Under the pieces are notes generated by a model. The model was not told the DNA's origin. It saw only the letters and a program-made list of their open reading frames with translations, and ran no database searches. A DNA stretch of 64,000 nt, from positions 1,922,001 through 1,986,000 of the forward strand of contig NZ_JADEXS020000001.1 in assembly GCF_015207005.2 (NCBI RefSeq). The letters run 5' to 3'. The position numbers were made by a program, and so were the translations under genes. Below are positions 50,697 through 59,949 of the stretch, one piece after another. This DNA is from Desmonostoc muscorum LEGE 12446. GTDB lineage: Bacteria; Cyanobacteriota; Cyanobacteriia; Cyanobacteriales; Nostocaceae. Within the stretch, counting starts at the first letter, position 1; the number at the start of each line of letters is the position of its first letter.

Positions 50697-50834
50697 CTAG
50701 CGTTGAATAAATTGCATTGCAGCGATCGCGCCCAAGAAGAATACAGTTGGCACACCTAAGGTGTGAACTGCCAGCCATCTAACGGTAAAAATTGGATAGG
50801 TAACTGGTTGATTGATGTTATTGCCGCTAGTCAT
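50697..50834 (-). CDS. psbF: Cytochrome b559 beta subunit
   Basis: A 45-residue PSII subunit. [20 protein letters not shown] contains the haem-ligand His; the span continues [13 protein letters not shown]. It pairs with PsbE to bind haem b. It starts nine bases after the psbE stop. Confidence 0.97.
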   Translation of the reverse strand: MTSGNNINQPVTYPIFTVRWLAVHTLGVPTVFFLGAIAAMQFIQR

Positions 50835-50843
50835 GATCTCAAA

Positions 50844-51092
50844 CTACTTTCCAATAAATTGTTCAACTTGCTTTTTCGCTTCAAAACGGTTCTTCACAAT
50901 TGGCACTTCTTGGCGCGCTGGTGTGAAATATTCATTAGGACGGGGTGTGCCAAAAGCATCATAAGCCAGTCCGGTGCTGACAAATAACCAACCAGCAATA
51001 AATAATGCGGGGATGGTGATGCTATGAATTACCCAGTAACGAATGCTGGTAATGATGTCCGAAAACGGACGTTCTCCAGTGGTACCTGACAT
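50844..51092 (-). CDS. psbE: Cytochrome b559 alpha subunit
   Basis: An 82-residue PSII core subunit essential for assembly. [24 protein letters not shown] N-terminal region with the haem-ligand His (about residue 23), a membrane span ([20 protein letters not shown]) and the lumenal [16 protein letters not shown]. First gene of the psbEFLJ operon, downstream of rubA and ycf48 as in most cyanobacteria. Confidence 0.97.
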   Translation of the reverse strand: MSGTTGERPFSDIITSIRYWVIHSITIPALFIAGWLFVSTGLAYDAFGTPRPNEYFTPARQEVPIVKNRFEAKKQVEQFIGK

Positions 51093-51184
51093 TTAAATAC
51101 CTACCTTCATCAAAGAATGTATTGAGTTTATTATCCTACAAAGTTTAGAAAGAGTTACAAGTTGCAACGTTCTTCTCAGAAATA

Positions 51185-51363
51185 GTGACTGGGGAATGGG
51201 GATTGGGTACTGGGTACTGGGTATTGGGGATTGGGGATTGGGGATTCGGGATTGGTTACTGGGGATTGGGTATTGTGAAAACTTTTCCCTAGTCCCCAGT
51301 CCCCAGTCCCCAGTCCCCAGTCCCCAGTCCCCAGTCCCCAGTCCCCAGTCCCCAGTCCCCAGC
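51185..51363. repeat. STRR heptamer arrays in inverted pair
   Basis: Units of GGGGATT/GGGTACT/GGGTATT (51191-51276) and, after a short AT-rich loop, about ten tandem CCCCAGT units (51294-51361). The arrays are complementary enough to form a very long hairpin inside the rubA-ycf48-psbE cluster, between ycf48 and psbE. Confidence 0.9.
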
Positions 51364-51368
51364 CCCCG

Positions 51369-52388
51369 TTAAGCTGCTTCTTTTGAAGTTGTTTCAGGGT
51401 TTGGTAGGTATTTGAGCAAGATGCCGCGATCGCCAATGACAAATCCCTGTTCCGGTTGGAAGAAAACAATCTTGTACAAATTAGTAGCTACTTCTTCTAC
51501 CTCACGGTCTTTTTGCCAGGTTTTGCCGCCGTCGATACTTTGTAGCAAATTACCGCTACCGCCACCTATCCAAATTTCATCGGGTGTGCGGTATGCCAAA
51601 TCCAGTAAACCCCAACTGGTGGATAACTCTGGATATTCTGGTTTTTGCCACTCCTCAGGTTTAGTTGGTTCACTAAACTGGATTTGACCTCCTCTGGCTA
51701 GCATCCACAACTGACCACCGTCAGCAAAACCCATATTTTCTACTCGCCGAGAACTATTGCGGTTATGAGGAACCCAAGCACTTTGCCCTGGTTCCCAAGT
51801 TGAGTAGAAGTTACCCTTAGCCGAAACGGCAACATATTTGCCATCAGCAGAACGTTCTAAGTTACGCACTACACCAACTGCTGATTCCACTTGGGCTTTC
51901 CAGTTTTTGCCGCCATCTGTGGTTTGATAGATGGCTCCCACATCAGTAGCCAACTCAGCTGTGTTGTCTGCTAGTGCTTTAACTGCGATCGGGTTACCCG
52001 GTAGTTTTTCGCTCAGAGAAATCCGCGACCAAGAAGCACCTTCATCAGTGGTATGGACTAAAAAGCCAGGTTCTCCGGCAATCCAGCCTTCTTTACCGAT
52101 AAAACTTACTGAGTTAAAGCGATACTTTTGCTCATCTAGTTGCAGTGATATTGGTTTCCAAGTATCACCTGCGTCATTGGTTTCCAACAGGGTGGCATTG
52201 CTACCCACTAAGTAGCCATGCTGAGGATTACCAGTAAAAGCAATATCCAGCAACTTCGCATCTGTTGGCACAGAAATGATTTTCCAAGGGTTGTAGCTAA
52301 CAGAGGGCACTTTGCTACAACCTATACACATCAGGACTACGAGTAACAAGGCAAATATTCGTTGCCAACTTTTCACAATTGAATGCAT
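51369..52388 (-). CDS. ycf48: Photosystem II assembly factor Ycf48 (HCF136)
   Basis: A 339-residue lumenal beta-propeller that stabilises newly made D1 in early PSII assembly. A lipoprotein signal is seen ([17 protein letters not shown], lipobox Cys about residue 24). BNR/Asp-box repeats follow, e.g. [33 protein letters not shown] and [11 protein letters not shown]. The Arg-rich patch includes [14 protein letters not shown]. Full length. It lies between rubA and psbE on the same strand. Confidence 0.95.
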   Translation of the reverse strand: MHSIVKSWQRIFALLLVVLMCIGCSKVPSVSYNPWKIISVPTDAKLLDIAFTGNPQHGYLVGSNATLLETNDAGDTWKPISLQLDEQKYRFNSVSFIGKEGWIAGEPGFLVHTTDEGASWSRISLSEKLPGNPIAVKALADNTAELATDVGAIYQTTDGGKNWKAQVESAVGVVRNLERSADGKYVAVSAKGNFYSTWEPGQSAWVPHNRNSSRRVENMGFADGGQLWMLARGGQIQFSEPTKPEEWQKPEYPELSTSWGLLDLAYRTPDEIWIGGGSGNLLQSIDGGKTWQKDREVEEVATNLYKIVFFQPEQGFVIGDRGILLKYLPNPETTSKEAA

Positions 52389-52489
52389 CAGTATCTCTTA
52401 GATTGGTTCTAAATTTGTGTAGGGGTTTTCTAAAAGGTTTACCTTAAAGGCTCCAGTTGCTCTACAGAGTTGAGAATTCAGAATTCTTG

Positions 52490-52631
52490 TAGAGACGCGA
52501 CGCCAGTCGCTACAACGGCGAGCCACTGCGTTGGGCGGGCAATGCCCGACTTGTTCGCGCAGCGGCGACCACAGGAGAAGCAAGTGGCGTGGGAACCCCC
52601 GCAACGCGCTGGCTCATTAATCGCGTCTCTA
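52490..52631. repeat. Inverted-repeat element between rubA and ycf48
   Basis: TAGAGACGCGA (52490-52500) and its exact complement TCGCGTCTCTA (52621-52631) enclose 120 GC-rich bases with HIP-like GGGCGGGCAATGCCCG and GCGCAGCGGCGACC. The unit looks like a MITE or dispersed repeat. Its composition differs strongly from the AT-rich flanks. AATTCAGAATTC heptamers precede it. Confidence 0.65.
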
Positions 52632-52645
52632 TTCTCAAGCGGGTC

Positions 52646-52981
52646 TTATTGTAAGCCGTAGAGACTGAGAAAAAACAAAAAGGCAAGAGCCAGGGCACCA
52701 AAAATTAGGATATTCTTTTGGGTTGGCGTTAGGTTGTTGACACCCAAACCGTAACCGAGATTTTCTTTGAAGCCGGATGCCGCACCCACAGGCCCGATGT
52801 TGGCAAAAGCCGTTCTCTTGGCGGTACAAACTGGACAGCGCCAATTAACGGGCAGTTCTGCAAAGGGCGTTCCTGAAGGAATGTCATGTTTGTCATCTCC
52901 CTTTTCAGGTTCGTAAACATAACCGCAGGCGCGACACTCATAGCGGTCTAACACTGAAGTCTCAACAGCTGGTTCGCTCAT
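52646..52981 (-). CDS. rubA: Membrane-anchored rubredoxin
   Basis: A 111-residue protein. Rubredoxin iron site: YECRACGYVYEPEKG and NWRCPVCTAKRTAF (two CxxC), about residues 15-60; then a linker and a C-terminal membrane span (NILIFGALALAFLFFLSLYG). Known to be needed for PSII assembly with Ycf48. ATG 52981 (MSEPAVETS) is preferred, with GAGG upstream. First gene of the rubA-ycf48-psbEFLJ cluster. Confidence 0.94.
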   Translation of the reverse strand: MSEPAVETSVLDRYECRACGYVYEPEKGDDKHDIPSGTPFAELPVNWRCPVCTAKRTAFANIGPVGAASGFKENLGYGLGVNNLTPTQKNILIFGALALAFLFFLSLYGLQ

Positions 52982-53339
52982 GGCTAAGGCCTCGCAGAGG
53001 AGAAATCTTAAATATACGTTAAAAATTATGACATAACTGTTAGACTTTTCTATCAATACCAAAAACGAATCAAATACCTGAAGTGCATTTGTTTCGTAGA
53101 TTTCAGAAAAATCAAACAGATATAATGTAAAAGAAAGTAACGCAAATCAAGGGATTGGGTACTGGGGATTAGGTATTGGGGACTGGGCATGGGACATTGG
53201 GAAGAGGTAGAGGAGTAGAGGGGCAGACGGGAAAACTTGCTGCAACTTCTCCCCTGCTTCCCCACTCCCCAGTCCCTAGTCCCCAATCCCCAGTCCCTAA
53301 TCCCAACCTAAAATACTCCATAAGCGGTAGATACTCATT
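52982..53339. promoter_or_regulatory. Divergent region between rubA and ndhC with STRR arrays
   Basis: Contains promoters for the rubA cluster (minus) and ndhCKJ (plus). At 53155-53200 are GGGTACTGGGGATTAGG-type heptamers, and at 53262-53303 complementary CCCCAGTCCCTAGT-type units; together they can pair. The TATAATGT string at 53121-53128 is a possible -10 element. Confidence 0.55.
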
Positions 53340-53702
53340 GTGTTTGTCCTCAGCGGTTACGAGTACTTACTAGGCTTCTTTATCGTCTGTAGCCTAGTTC
53401 CTGCCTTAGCGCTCTCAGCATCCAAGCTCCTACGACCCAGTGGTTACAGCCCTGAACGGCGTACAACTTACGAATCTGGCATGGAACCCATCGGGGGAGC
53501 CTGGATTCAGTTCAATATTCGCTACTACATGTTTGCTCTGGTCTTCGTTGTCTTTGATGTGGAGACTGTATTCTTGTATCCTTGGGCGGTAGCTTTCCAC
53601 CGTCTAGGGCTATTGGCATTTATTGAAGCGCTAGTCTTTATTGCAATTCTTGTAGTCGCTTTAGTTTACGCATGGCGTAAAGGAGCTTTGGAATGGTCTT
53701 GA
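53340..53702 (+). CDS. ndhC: NAD(P)H-quinone oxidoreductase subunit 3
   Basis: A 120-residue NDH-1 membrane subunit with three spans. Conserved block [20 protein letters not shown], containing the Glu of the family, and [23 protein letters not shown] start ([13 protein letters not shown]). Overlaps ndhK by ten bases; first gene of ndhCKJ. Confidence 0.96.
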   Translation: MFVLSGYEYLLGFFIVCSLVPALALSASKLLRPSGYSPERRTTYESGMEPIGGAWIQFNIRYYMFALVFVVFDVETVFLYPWAVAFHRLGLLAFIEALVFIAILVVALVYAWRKGALEWS

Positions 53703-54430
53703 ATTCTAACTTAATAACCCAGGACAAAGAGCGAATCATCAACCCCATTGAGCGTCCAACAATCACTCAAGACCTTTCAGAAAATGTGATTTTGACCACG
53801 GTTGATGACCTCTACAACTGGGCGCGGCTTTCTAGTTTGTGGCCGTTGCTGTTTGGTACTGCTTGCTGCTTTATTGAGTTTGCAGCTTTAATTGGCTCAC
53901 GATTTGATTTTGACCGTTTTGGACTAATTCCTCGTTCTAGCCCCCGCCAAGCCGATTTAATCATTACGGCAGGGACAATTACCATGAAGATGGCACCCCA
54001 ATTGGTGCGTCTTTATGAACAAATGCCTGAGCCGAAGTATGTAATCGCAATGGGTGCTTGTACAATTACTGGCGGTATGTTCAGTGTTGATTCTCCGACG
54101 GCAGTGCGCGGAGTTGATAAACTGATTCCTGTGGATGTGTACTTGCCTGGTTGTCCTCCTCGTCCAGAAGCAATTATCGACGCGATTATTAAGCTGCGGA
54201 AGAAAATCGCTAATGATTCGATGCAAGAGCGGGGTAAAATTAAGCAAACTCACCGCTATTACAGCACGACTCATAACCTCAAGCCAGTGGAAGAAATCTT
54301 AACTGGTAAGTATATGCAGTCAGAAACTCGCTTTACACCACCGAAAGAATTGGCAGAAGCGATCGGTATGCCGATACCACCTGCACTGCTGACAGAAAAG
54401 GCGCAAAAGGAGGAACAACCCCGTGGCTGA
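53693..54430 (+). CDS. ndhK: NAD(P)H-quinone oxidoreductase subunit K
   Basis: A 245-residue peripheral NDH-1 subunit carrying the N2 4Fe-4S cluster. Ligands are seen in [13 protein letters not shown] (adjacent Cys pair), [13 protein letters not shown] and [16 protein letters not shown]. The long C-terminal extension ([20 protein letters not shown]) is typical of cyanobacteria. It starts within the end of ndhC and overlaps ndhJ by eight bases, so the three are translationally coupled. Confidence 0.97.
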   Translation: MVLNSNLITQDKERIINPIERPTITQDLSENVILTTVDDLYNWARLSSLWPLLFGTACCFIEFAALIGSRFDFDRFGLIPRSSPRQADLIITAGTITMKMAPQLVRLYEQMPEPKYVIAMGACTITGGMFSVDSPTAVRGVDKLIPVDVYLPGCPPRPEAIIDAIIKLRKKIANDSMQERGKIKQTHRYYSTTHNLKPVEEILTGKYMQSETRFTPPKELAEAIGMPIPPALLTEKAQKEEQPRG

Positions 54431-54953
54431 TGAAGAATCTAAACCAGTACCAGCAGCTAAAGAAGAGTCATTGGTACAAGCCGGTAAGGTTTCCCAGTGG
54501 TTGACGGAAAATGGTTTTGGCCATGAGTTTTTGGCACCAGACAAAAATGGGGTGGAGATAATTAAGGTGGAGCCAGATTTCTTGCTCCCCACCGCTACAG
54601 CCCTTTACGCTTATGGGTTTAATTATCTTCAGTTTCAAGGTGGGATTGACCTTGGGCCAGGACAGGAATTGGTGAGTGTATATCACTTGGTGAAAGTGGG
54701 TGATAATAGCGATCGCCCTGAAGAAGTCCGCTTAAAGGTGTTCCTACCACGAGAAAATCCCGTGGTGCCTTCAGTGTATTGGATTTGGAAGACCGCTGAT
54801 TGGCAAGAACGCGAGTCTTACGATATGTACGGCATTATCTATGAAGGACACCCAAATCTTAAGCGAATTTTGATGCCGGAAGATTGGGTGGGTTGGCCTT
54901 TGCGGAAGGATTACATCTCGCCTGATTTCTACGAGTTGCAAGACGCTTATTAA
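54423..54953 (+). CDS. ndhJ: NAD(P)H-quinone oxidoreductase subunit J
   Basis: A 176-residue peripheral-arm NDH-1 subunit (30-kDa type). GTG start; conserved [40 protein letters not shown] and [20 protein letters not shown]. Last gene of the operon; a stem-loop with a T-run follows at 54983-55016. Confidence 0.96.
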   Translation: MADEESKPVPAAKEESLVQAGKVSQWLTENGFGHEFLAPDKNGVEIIKVEPDFLLPTATALYAYGFNYLQFQGGIDLGPGQELVSVYHLVKVGDNSDRPEEVRLKVFLPRENPVVPSVYWIWKTADWQERESYDMYGIIYEGHPNLKRILMPEDWVGWPLRKDYISPDFYELQDAY

Positions 54954-54982
54954 TTAAGTAGTGCTGAGTTTCAGCAGTGATT

Positions 54983-55016
54983 AACCCCTTTCCGGTGGCG
55001 GAGAGGGGTAATGTTT
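54983..55016 (+). terminator. Probable terminator of ndhCKJ
   Basis: CCCCTTTCC, GGTGGC loop region, GGAGAGGGG, then TAATGTTTTT. It lies about 30 bases after the ndhJ stop on the plus strand. The stem has one or two mismatches. Confidence 0.7.
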
Positions 55017-55063
55017 TTGGTGTTCCAGATAAACTGATATTAGGTTGGAGTTGAGAGGCGATG

Positions 55064-55993
55064 TCACAGGTTGAATTTTTTTAAAACTTCATTACTTTCA
55101 ATATGAATAGCGTAATAGAAGTCTTGATAAGACAGGGATTGAGCATAATGCCACAAGATAACGGAGTTAATTTCTTTAAATTCATCTTTATTTGAATACT
55201 TATTAAAAAATACAAACATGTTTTTTAAGTCTGTAAAACCCTTTAATTTTGAGTCCTGGCTAAACTTGCTAAATGTATTTTCCTGATATAAGTTTTGAGA
55301 TGGTTCTAAAGTAATTACCTGGATTTGATGTAACTTACAGCAAACTTCCTGTGCAAAATATCTATCTTGGGCTGTTTGTAATTGTTCATCATCCGTTAAT
55401 TCATCTAGTAAATCATATAAAGCATCGACAGCTTCTTGTTTGAATTCCTGTACTTTTCCCAAGCAAGAAGCTGCTTGTAATCGATCTGATTTGTGATGAT
55501 TAGGATATAAAAAACCTCTTAAAACTCTTATAGCTTCTGTATGATTGGGATTATTATCTATTAAAAGACAAGCAGCTAAAAGAGGAATATTAAGTAATTC
55601 ATCACTTTTACTAATATTTAAAAAATAATTAAGTGTATCAATAGCTACGGTGTCAGATGGATTGATGAACTGTAGTGAACAGGCAGCTGTGAAGCAATAA
55701 ATACCATTATTTTGCTTGATAAAATCTGTGAAAAATTTAATCACATCTTGGTTACATAGGTTAATTTTGCTTAGAAATGAGGCAGCTTGTAGACGTATTG
55801 ATTCACATAGGGAATTATTCAAATATTGCTGTTTTAAGAAATCAATAGCTACTTGGTTATCACAACCAATGTTACCTAATAAAAACGCTGCTTCATTTCT
55901 AAGGTCTTCATACAAAAAAATTTCAGTAACTAGAGTATCATTAATTAATTTAGTGAGCGCATCAATAGCTTCTGTATTACCTATAGGACTCAT
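55064..55993 (-). CDS. HEAT-like repeat protein, likely detached C-terminus of the NACHT protein
   Basis: A 309-residue frame from ATG 55993. It is built of ~38-residue alpha-helical HEAT-like repeats: AIDALTKLINDTLV, EAAFLLGNIG, LQAASFLSKI, AACSLQFINPSDTVAIDTLN and LQAASCLGKVQEFKQEAVDAL. Such repeats usually form the C-terminal sensor of NACHT NTPases in cyanobacteria. It starts 110 bases after the NACHT stop, on the same strand but in another frame, with a CCCCAGT heptamer array in between. A longer in-frame start (56083) would translate those repeats. It could still be produced as a separate subunit. Confidence 0.7.
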   Translation of the reverse strand: MSPIGNTEAIDALTKLINDTLVTEIFLYEDLRNEAAFLLGNIGCDNQVAIDFLKQQYLNNSLCESIRLQAASFLSKINLCNQDVIKFFTDFIKQNNGIYCFTAACSLQFINPSDTVAIDTLNYFLNISKSDELLNIPLLAACLLIDNNPNHTEAIRVLRGFLYPNHHKSDRLQAASCLGKVQEFKQEAVDALYDLLDELTDDEQLQTAQDRYFAQEVCCKLHQIQVITLEPSQNLYQENTFSKFSQDSKLKGFTDLKNMFVFFNKYSNKDEFKEINSVILWHYAQSLSYQDFYYAIHIESNEVLKKFNL

Positions 55994-56035
55994 ATTTGAT
56001 TTTTGAACAAAACTCAGTACACCTTTATTCCTCCT

Positions 56036-56067
56036 TCCCAGTCCCCAGTCCCCAATCCCCAGTCCCT
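56036..56067. repeat. Short STRR array splitting NACHT and HEAT frames
   Basis: About four CCCCAGT/CCCCAAT heptamers located between the stop of the NACHT gene and the start of the HEAT-repeat gene. Similar arrays elsewhere in the window are intergenic. Its position suggests that its insertion broke a longer gene. Confidence 0.75.
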
Positions 56068-56103
56068 TACCTCTACGAGTCATTCAGAAATCAAATCGGA
56101 TTG

Positions 56104-58110
56104 CTATATAGAAATTTGTACTATTTTATTAAAGACTTTCGTCCGAACAACATCGTTTAAAAAAGACCGATGATTTAAAAATTCCTTAAAAAACTCTTTC
56201 AGCAAAATTTTAATAACTTTTGAACGGTTGGTTTCCTGTAAGGTATCCCAGGCTGCTTGATTAACAACTTCATCAACTCTTGAGGCAGGATTATCTTCTA
56301 TGGCATATTCAACAAGCTTTTCCACAATCCAATCTGTATAACTACAATCTTTAAACTCGGCTATTCCAGCAGCCGCTAAAAAAAATGCCCGATAGTGATA
56401 AAAGTTCCAGCAATCATCCTCAAACTCTACCAACGCCTTGAGAAATTCTTCTTTTTGGTGCTTTTTTACATCCTCTTGCCCTAACCACAGCAAAATCACT
56501 TCTTTCCACTGAGGTTCAAATATGCGATATGTTCCCTGTTCTGGGTTTTCAGGAACGTGATTCAGAAAATATTGCCAATCATCCTCAACAGCTAACGATG
56601 CGAAATACTCTTCAAAGGCGGCATGGTAGAAAGCATAAACTTTTTCTTTGCTGGGAGATTCAGCCGCAATACCTACATCATTTAGCCAGCCGAGTTTCAA
56701 TGCTTTGTAAAACAGTGAAGTTTTATCATCTGGATAACCTAGTTCTTCGCTGATAAAACTTTCCCGCAGCCGGAACCGTGAACCACTTTCGTTGATATCC
56801 CGCAGTGCTAAACGTCCCAAAGCTTTATTTAAATCGCATTGCTCTTTTTTGCTGGTGGGGAAACGGTTTTGTTTCCACCTGTAGAACTGCTGCATACACT
56901 GATGGTACAGTCCCGCTTTTGTTTCTGGTAAATTCCCTTCCTCACTTTGCCAGATACCACACAACAATGCTAAACGTAGGGGAGTTTGCACCAAGTCTCG
57001 TAACCGCAACCGTTCAGGAGAGCCTAATTCTGTTTTTAACCGTTCTCCTTTTTCACTCAGGTTCCCAAACCAGTTATCGATAAACTGATGCACTTGTTGG
57101 GGATAGTCAAAGTCTAGTAGGCGATAGGTTTCAAAGGTTTCTAGAGCGTTGACATCCGCTTGCCAAATATTCAGCCGACAAGTTAACACTACTCGTGATG
57201 AACTTATCCATCCAGTTAACTGACGGGAAATTTCCTCTAATGGCTGGTGAGATGCTTCAGACATTTCATCTGCGCCATCCAACAGCAGCCACACTCGTCC
57301 CTGCTGAATTTGGTTTGTAAAATCTTCGCGCACTTCCTGAGTTAGATGTATTGCAGGAATTGCTTGCTCAAGCCAGCTATTACATATATATGTTTGAATA
57401 TCTGTTAAAGTACCATTTCGACCCAAGTCTGCCAGAGAAATCCAGACTGGTAAACCTAAATCTTTCTCTAATACCCAAAAAGCGATCGCTTGCAGTAGTG
57501 TTGTTTTTCCTGCACCTGGTTCCCCAATTACGGCTATCTGCTTACCTTTGGTTTTACCTTCGCCACGTTCTAAAATTTGACTCAAGAAAGCTTTATGCTC
57601 AAATCGCTGCTCTCTTTCATACTGGGGTTCATAAAGCCGTGTTCCTGCATCTGGAAAAAAGTTATCTTTTTCGCGTTTATCTGGTTTTTTCCGCTGCACC
57701 AGCGCTAGAGGAACATAAATTTGTTCTTTGTCTTTTCTGGCGCATTCATCTTGCATTAGGAAATTGCTGGTTATCCGCCGCTGCGGTTCCAGCATTCTTT
57801 TACACACTTCGTGCCAGTTGATAGTCTGTGCTGATGAACTTTCATCAACAACATCATTCCAATTTAGACTCAGAGCATCAATAATAGACCGCAAACTACT
57901 TTCATCTACAGCCTCTCCTCTGAGAAATCTTTTAACTGTACTATCGTCTACAAAAGACTTTTTTGCTAAGTATTCCTGAGTCCAGGACTTTTTACCACGC
58001 TTATTCAGGATTTCGTCGTCTGGCTTTTTAAGTTCAGCCATTCTGTGGCGAACTTTTTCCAGTCCTTCTGAGGTTGCTGCGATACTACGAGATTTTGGCG
58101 TTCTACTCAT
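56104..58110 (-). CDS. NACHT-domain NTPase with N-terminal helix-turn-helix (bNACHT-like)
   Basis: A 668-residue STAND NTPase. Residues ~40-85 resemble a cyanobacterial HTH-like adaptor (WTQEYLAKKSFVDDSTVKRF). The NACHT core has Walker A IAVIGEPGAGKTTLLQAI (about 192-208), Walker B VWLLLDGADEMSE and sensor VVLTCRLNIW. A winged/helical region follows (HAAFEEYFASLAVEDDW...). Bacterial NACHT proteins are relatives of animal NLRs, and some protect against phage; such a role here is inferred. The expected C-terminal sensor repeats are absent and appear in the next frame downstream, so the gene is probably broken there. Confidence 0.85.
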   Translation of the reverse strand: MSRTPKSRSIAATSEGLEKVRHRMAELKKPDDEILNKRGKKSWTQEYLAKKSFVDDSTVKRFLRGEAVDESSLRSIIDALSLNWNDVVDESSSAQTINWHEVCKRMLEPQRRITSNFLMQDECARKDKEQIYVPLALVQRKKPDKREKDNFFPDAGTRLYEPQYEREQRFEHKAFLSQILERGEGKTKGKQIAVIGEPGAGKTTLLQAIAFWVLEKDLGLPVWISLADLGRNGTLTDIQTYICNSWLEQAIPAIHLTQEVREDFTNQIQQGRVWLLLDGADEMSEASHQPLEEISRQLTGWISSSRVVLTCRLNIWQADVNALETFETYRLLDFDYPQQVHQFIDNWFGNLSEKGERLKTELGSPERLRLRDLVQTPLRLALLCGIWQSEEGNLPETKAGLYHQCMQQFYRWKQNRFPTSKKEQCDLNKALGRLALRDINESGSRFRLRESFISEELGYPDDKTSLFYKALKLGWLNDVGIAAESPSKEKVYAFYHAAFEEYFASLAVEDDWQYFLNHVPENPEQGTYRIFEPQWKEVILLWLGQEDVKKHQKEEFLKALVEFEDDCWNFYHYRAFFLAAAGIAEFKDCSYTDWIVEKLVEYAIEDNPASRVDEVVNQAAWDTLQETNRSKVIKILLKEFFKEFLNHRSFLNDVVRTKVFNKIVQISI

Positions 58111-58276
58111 AGATGGTAGATTACTCAGATATCACTCGTTACAGTGTACTACTTAGCTGTAGTTGATACTAGTTCAGAAAGGTTCAGTTTAGTTGCACTG
58201 TTTTGCTCTGGAGAAACACCTTGTTGTCAAACTACCTTTGTCTCAAGAGCAATTGAGATGAATGAGGTCAAAATAA

Positions 58277-58483
58277 ATGTTTAATAACCAAACAACCGCT
58301 TTTCAAGCACAACACAGTATTAAATCTGTCCAATCGACAAATCCACAATACCAGGTTGATGTTACACCTGTATTGCTACAACAACCTTTTAGCCCATTTG
58401 CGATCGCTCTCAGCATCTCGATCGTACTTGGTGCGATCGCTGGATTTATTAAAACCCTAAAATCAGTCAACAAAAATCAGTAA
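58277..58483 (+). CDS. Small single-span membrane protein
   Basis: A 68-residue protein with a hydrophilic N-terminus (TTAFQAQHSIKSVQSTNPQY) and one membrane span (FAIALSISIVLGAIAGFI). I do not recognise it. A degraded copy of its 3' half, about 75 bases, lies at 60025-60100 on the far side of the serine hydrolase gene. It is convergent with that gene. Confidence 0.5.
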   Translation: MFNNQTTAFQAQHSIKSVQSTNPQYQVDVTPVLLQQPFSPFAIALSISIVLGAIAGFIKTLKSVNKNQ

Positions 58484-58518
58484 TTCGTAGGTTGGGTTTC
58501 GTTTTTTCACTACCCGAA

Positions 58519-59949
58519 TTAAGGAGATTTAGTTTCAGGTATCCGGGTAAATAAAATCCCTTTTACAGTCGGTTCTAGGGGAAAAGTAACGCTAGTAATA
58601 TTGCCTTTGGTATCAGTTAAGAAAGATATAAGTTCTGGTTGTTCGCTCAACTCAGATTTAACAAAAATATCATAGTGGTAGTGTTCTAATTTATAAATAA
58701 TTGAATTATAAGTTGCTCGTAAATAATTATCATTAATTTGAATTGATAAGACTCCGTATGCTGGATGCTCAAAATAACCTGTGTAATCTTCTAGAGGATG
58801 AGAAGGTTGAGTGCCAGTTTTACAGGCTGAGGCGATTTGTTCTTTGGCTTTTGCAGTAGTTTCTTTGGCTTGAGCATATTTTTCTTTCATTCGTTCATTC
58901 CAAGGAACTTCGTTTAAACCAAGTAAGCGATCGCATACATAATAAGTCACAGTATTTATGACTGGGTTTTTATCCAAATTAGTCAGAACTACTATACCAA
59001 TATTGTCTTGAGGCAGCAAAGTTGTCCGCGCAGAAAATCCATCAATATTGCCGCCATGCTGAATTAAATTATGACCTCTGTAAGAGGTAATCGTCCATCC
59101 CAAACCATAAAATTCATAAAAAAGTTCTTTATATTCCAATGTTTGAGTCATCACGATTTGTGGAGAGTGCATCTGACTCAGATTACTTGATGAGATAATT
59201 TGTTTATCGCCAAACTTACCCTGGTTAAGCTGGAGTAAAAGCCAGTTAGCCATATCAATAACGTTGGAATTGATTGAGCCTGCTGGTCCAGTAATATCGA
59301 TGTTACAAAAGGAAATGCTCTCAATTTTGTCTTCTTTTTCTTGATAAGGAAGTGCAAAATCATTAGCTTTTTGGGATGTCTCTACAGAGAAATTACTGTC
59401 TCTCATTTCTAAAGGATTAAAAATTTCCTGTTGCACAAAATCTTCCCAATTACTTTGTGCAATTTCACCAACCAAATACCCCGCCGCTGTGTACATCAAA
59501 TTTTGATACTGAAAAATAGTACGCAATTCGTGAGTGGGTTCGAGATATTGTAAGCGCTCAATTATTTCTTGACGGCTGAAGGGAGTTTTATACCACACAG
59601 CATCGTGACGAGGTAAGCCAGAACGATGAGTCACTAGGTCACGGGGTGTGATATGTTCGGTTGCATAGGAGTCATAAAGTTTAAAAGTAGGCAGATAATT
59701 TCTAACAGGTTTATCCCAGTTTAATAAGCCTTTTTCTACTAGGATACTCATTGCCATTGTGGTAAAGGCTTTCGTACAAGAACCAATGGCAAAAAGAGTT
59801 TGTGGTGTAACAATTAAATTCTGTTCTACATCTCGCTTTCCAAAGCCTTCACAAAAAATTATTTTGCTATCTTTAATGACTGCGATCGCTAGCCCAGGTA
59901 CTTTCCATTCTTGCATTGTCTTGTTGATAAATGCCGTTATACCTTGCAT
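58519..59949 (-). CDS. Serine hydrolase, class C beta-lactamase/D-Ala-D-Ala-peptidase family
   Basis: A 476-residue protein without a signal peptide. SxxK motif: FAIGSCTKAFTTMAMS (Ser about residue 53). The YxN motif is TIFQYQNLMYTAAGY, and the third motif region is LIQHGGNIDGFSA (HxG). The C-terminal ~120 residues (TGTQPSHPLEDYTGYFEHPA) are a DUF3471-like beta-barrel. Such cytosolic enzymes act on peptides or esters; true beta-lactamase activity is uncertain. Start is well placed at MQGITAFINKTM. Confidence 0.9.
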   Translation of the reverse strand: MQGITAFINKTMQEWKVPGLAIAVIKDSKIIFCEGFGKRDVEQNLIVTPQTLFAIGSCTKAFTTMAMSILVEKGLLNWDKPVRNYLPTFKLYDSYATEHITPRDLVTHRSGLPRHDAVWYKTPFSRQEIIERLQYLEPTHELRTIFQYQNLMYTAAGYLVGEIAQSNWEDFVQQEIFNPLEMRDSNFSVETSQKANDFALPYQEKEDKIESISFCNIDITGPAGSINSNVIDMANWLLLQLNQGKFGDKQIISSSNLSQMHSPQIVMTQTLEYKELFYEFYGLGWTITSYRGHNLIQHGGNIDGFSARTTLLPQDNIGIVVLTNLDKNPVINTVTYYVCDRLLGLNEVPWNERMKEKYAQAKETTAKAKEQIASACKTGTQPSHPLEDYTGYFEHPAYGVLSIQINDNYLRATYNSIIYKLEHYHYDIFVKSELSEQPELISFLTDTKGNITSVTFPLEPTVKGILFTRIPETKSP

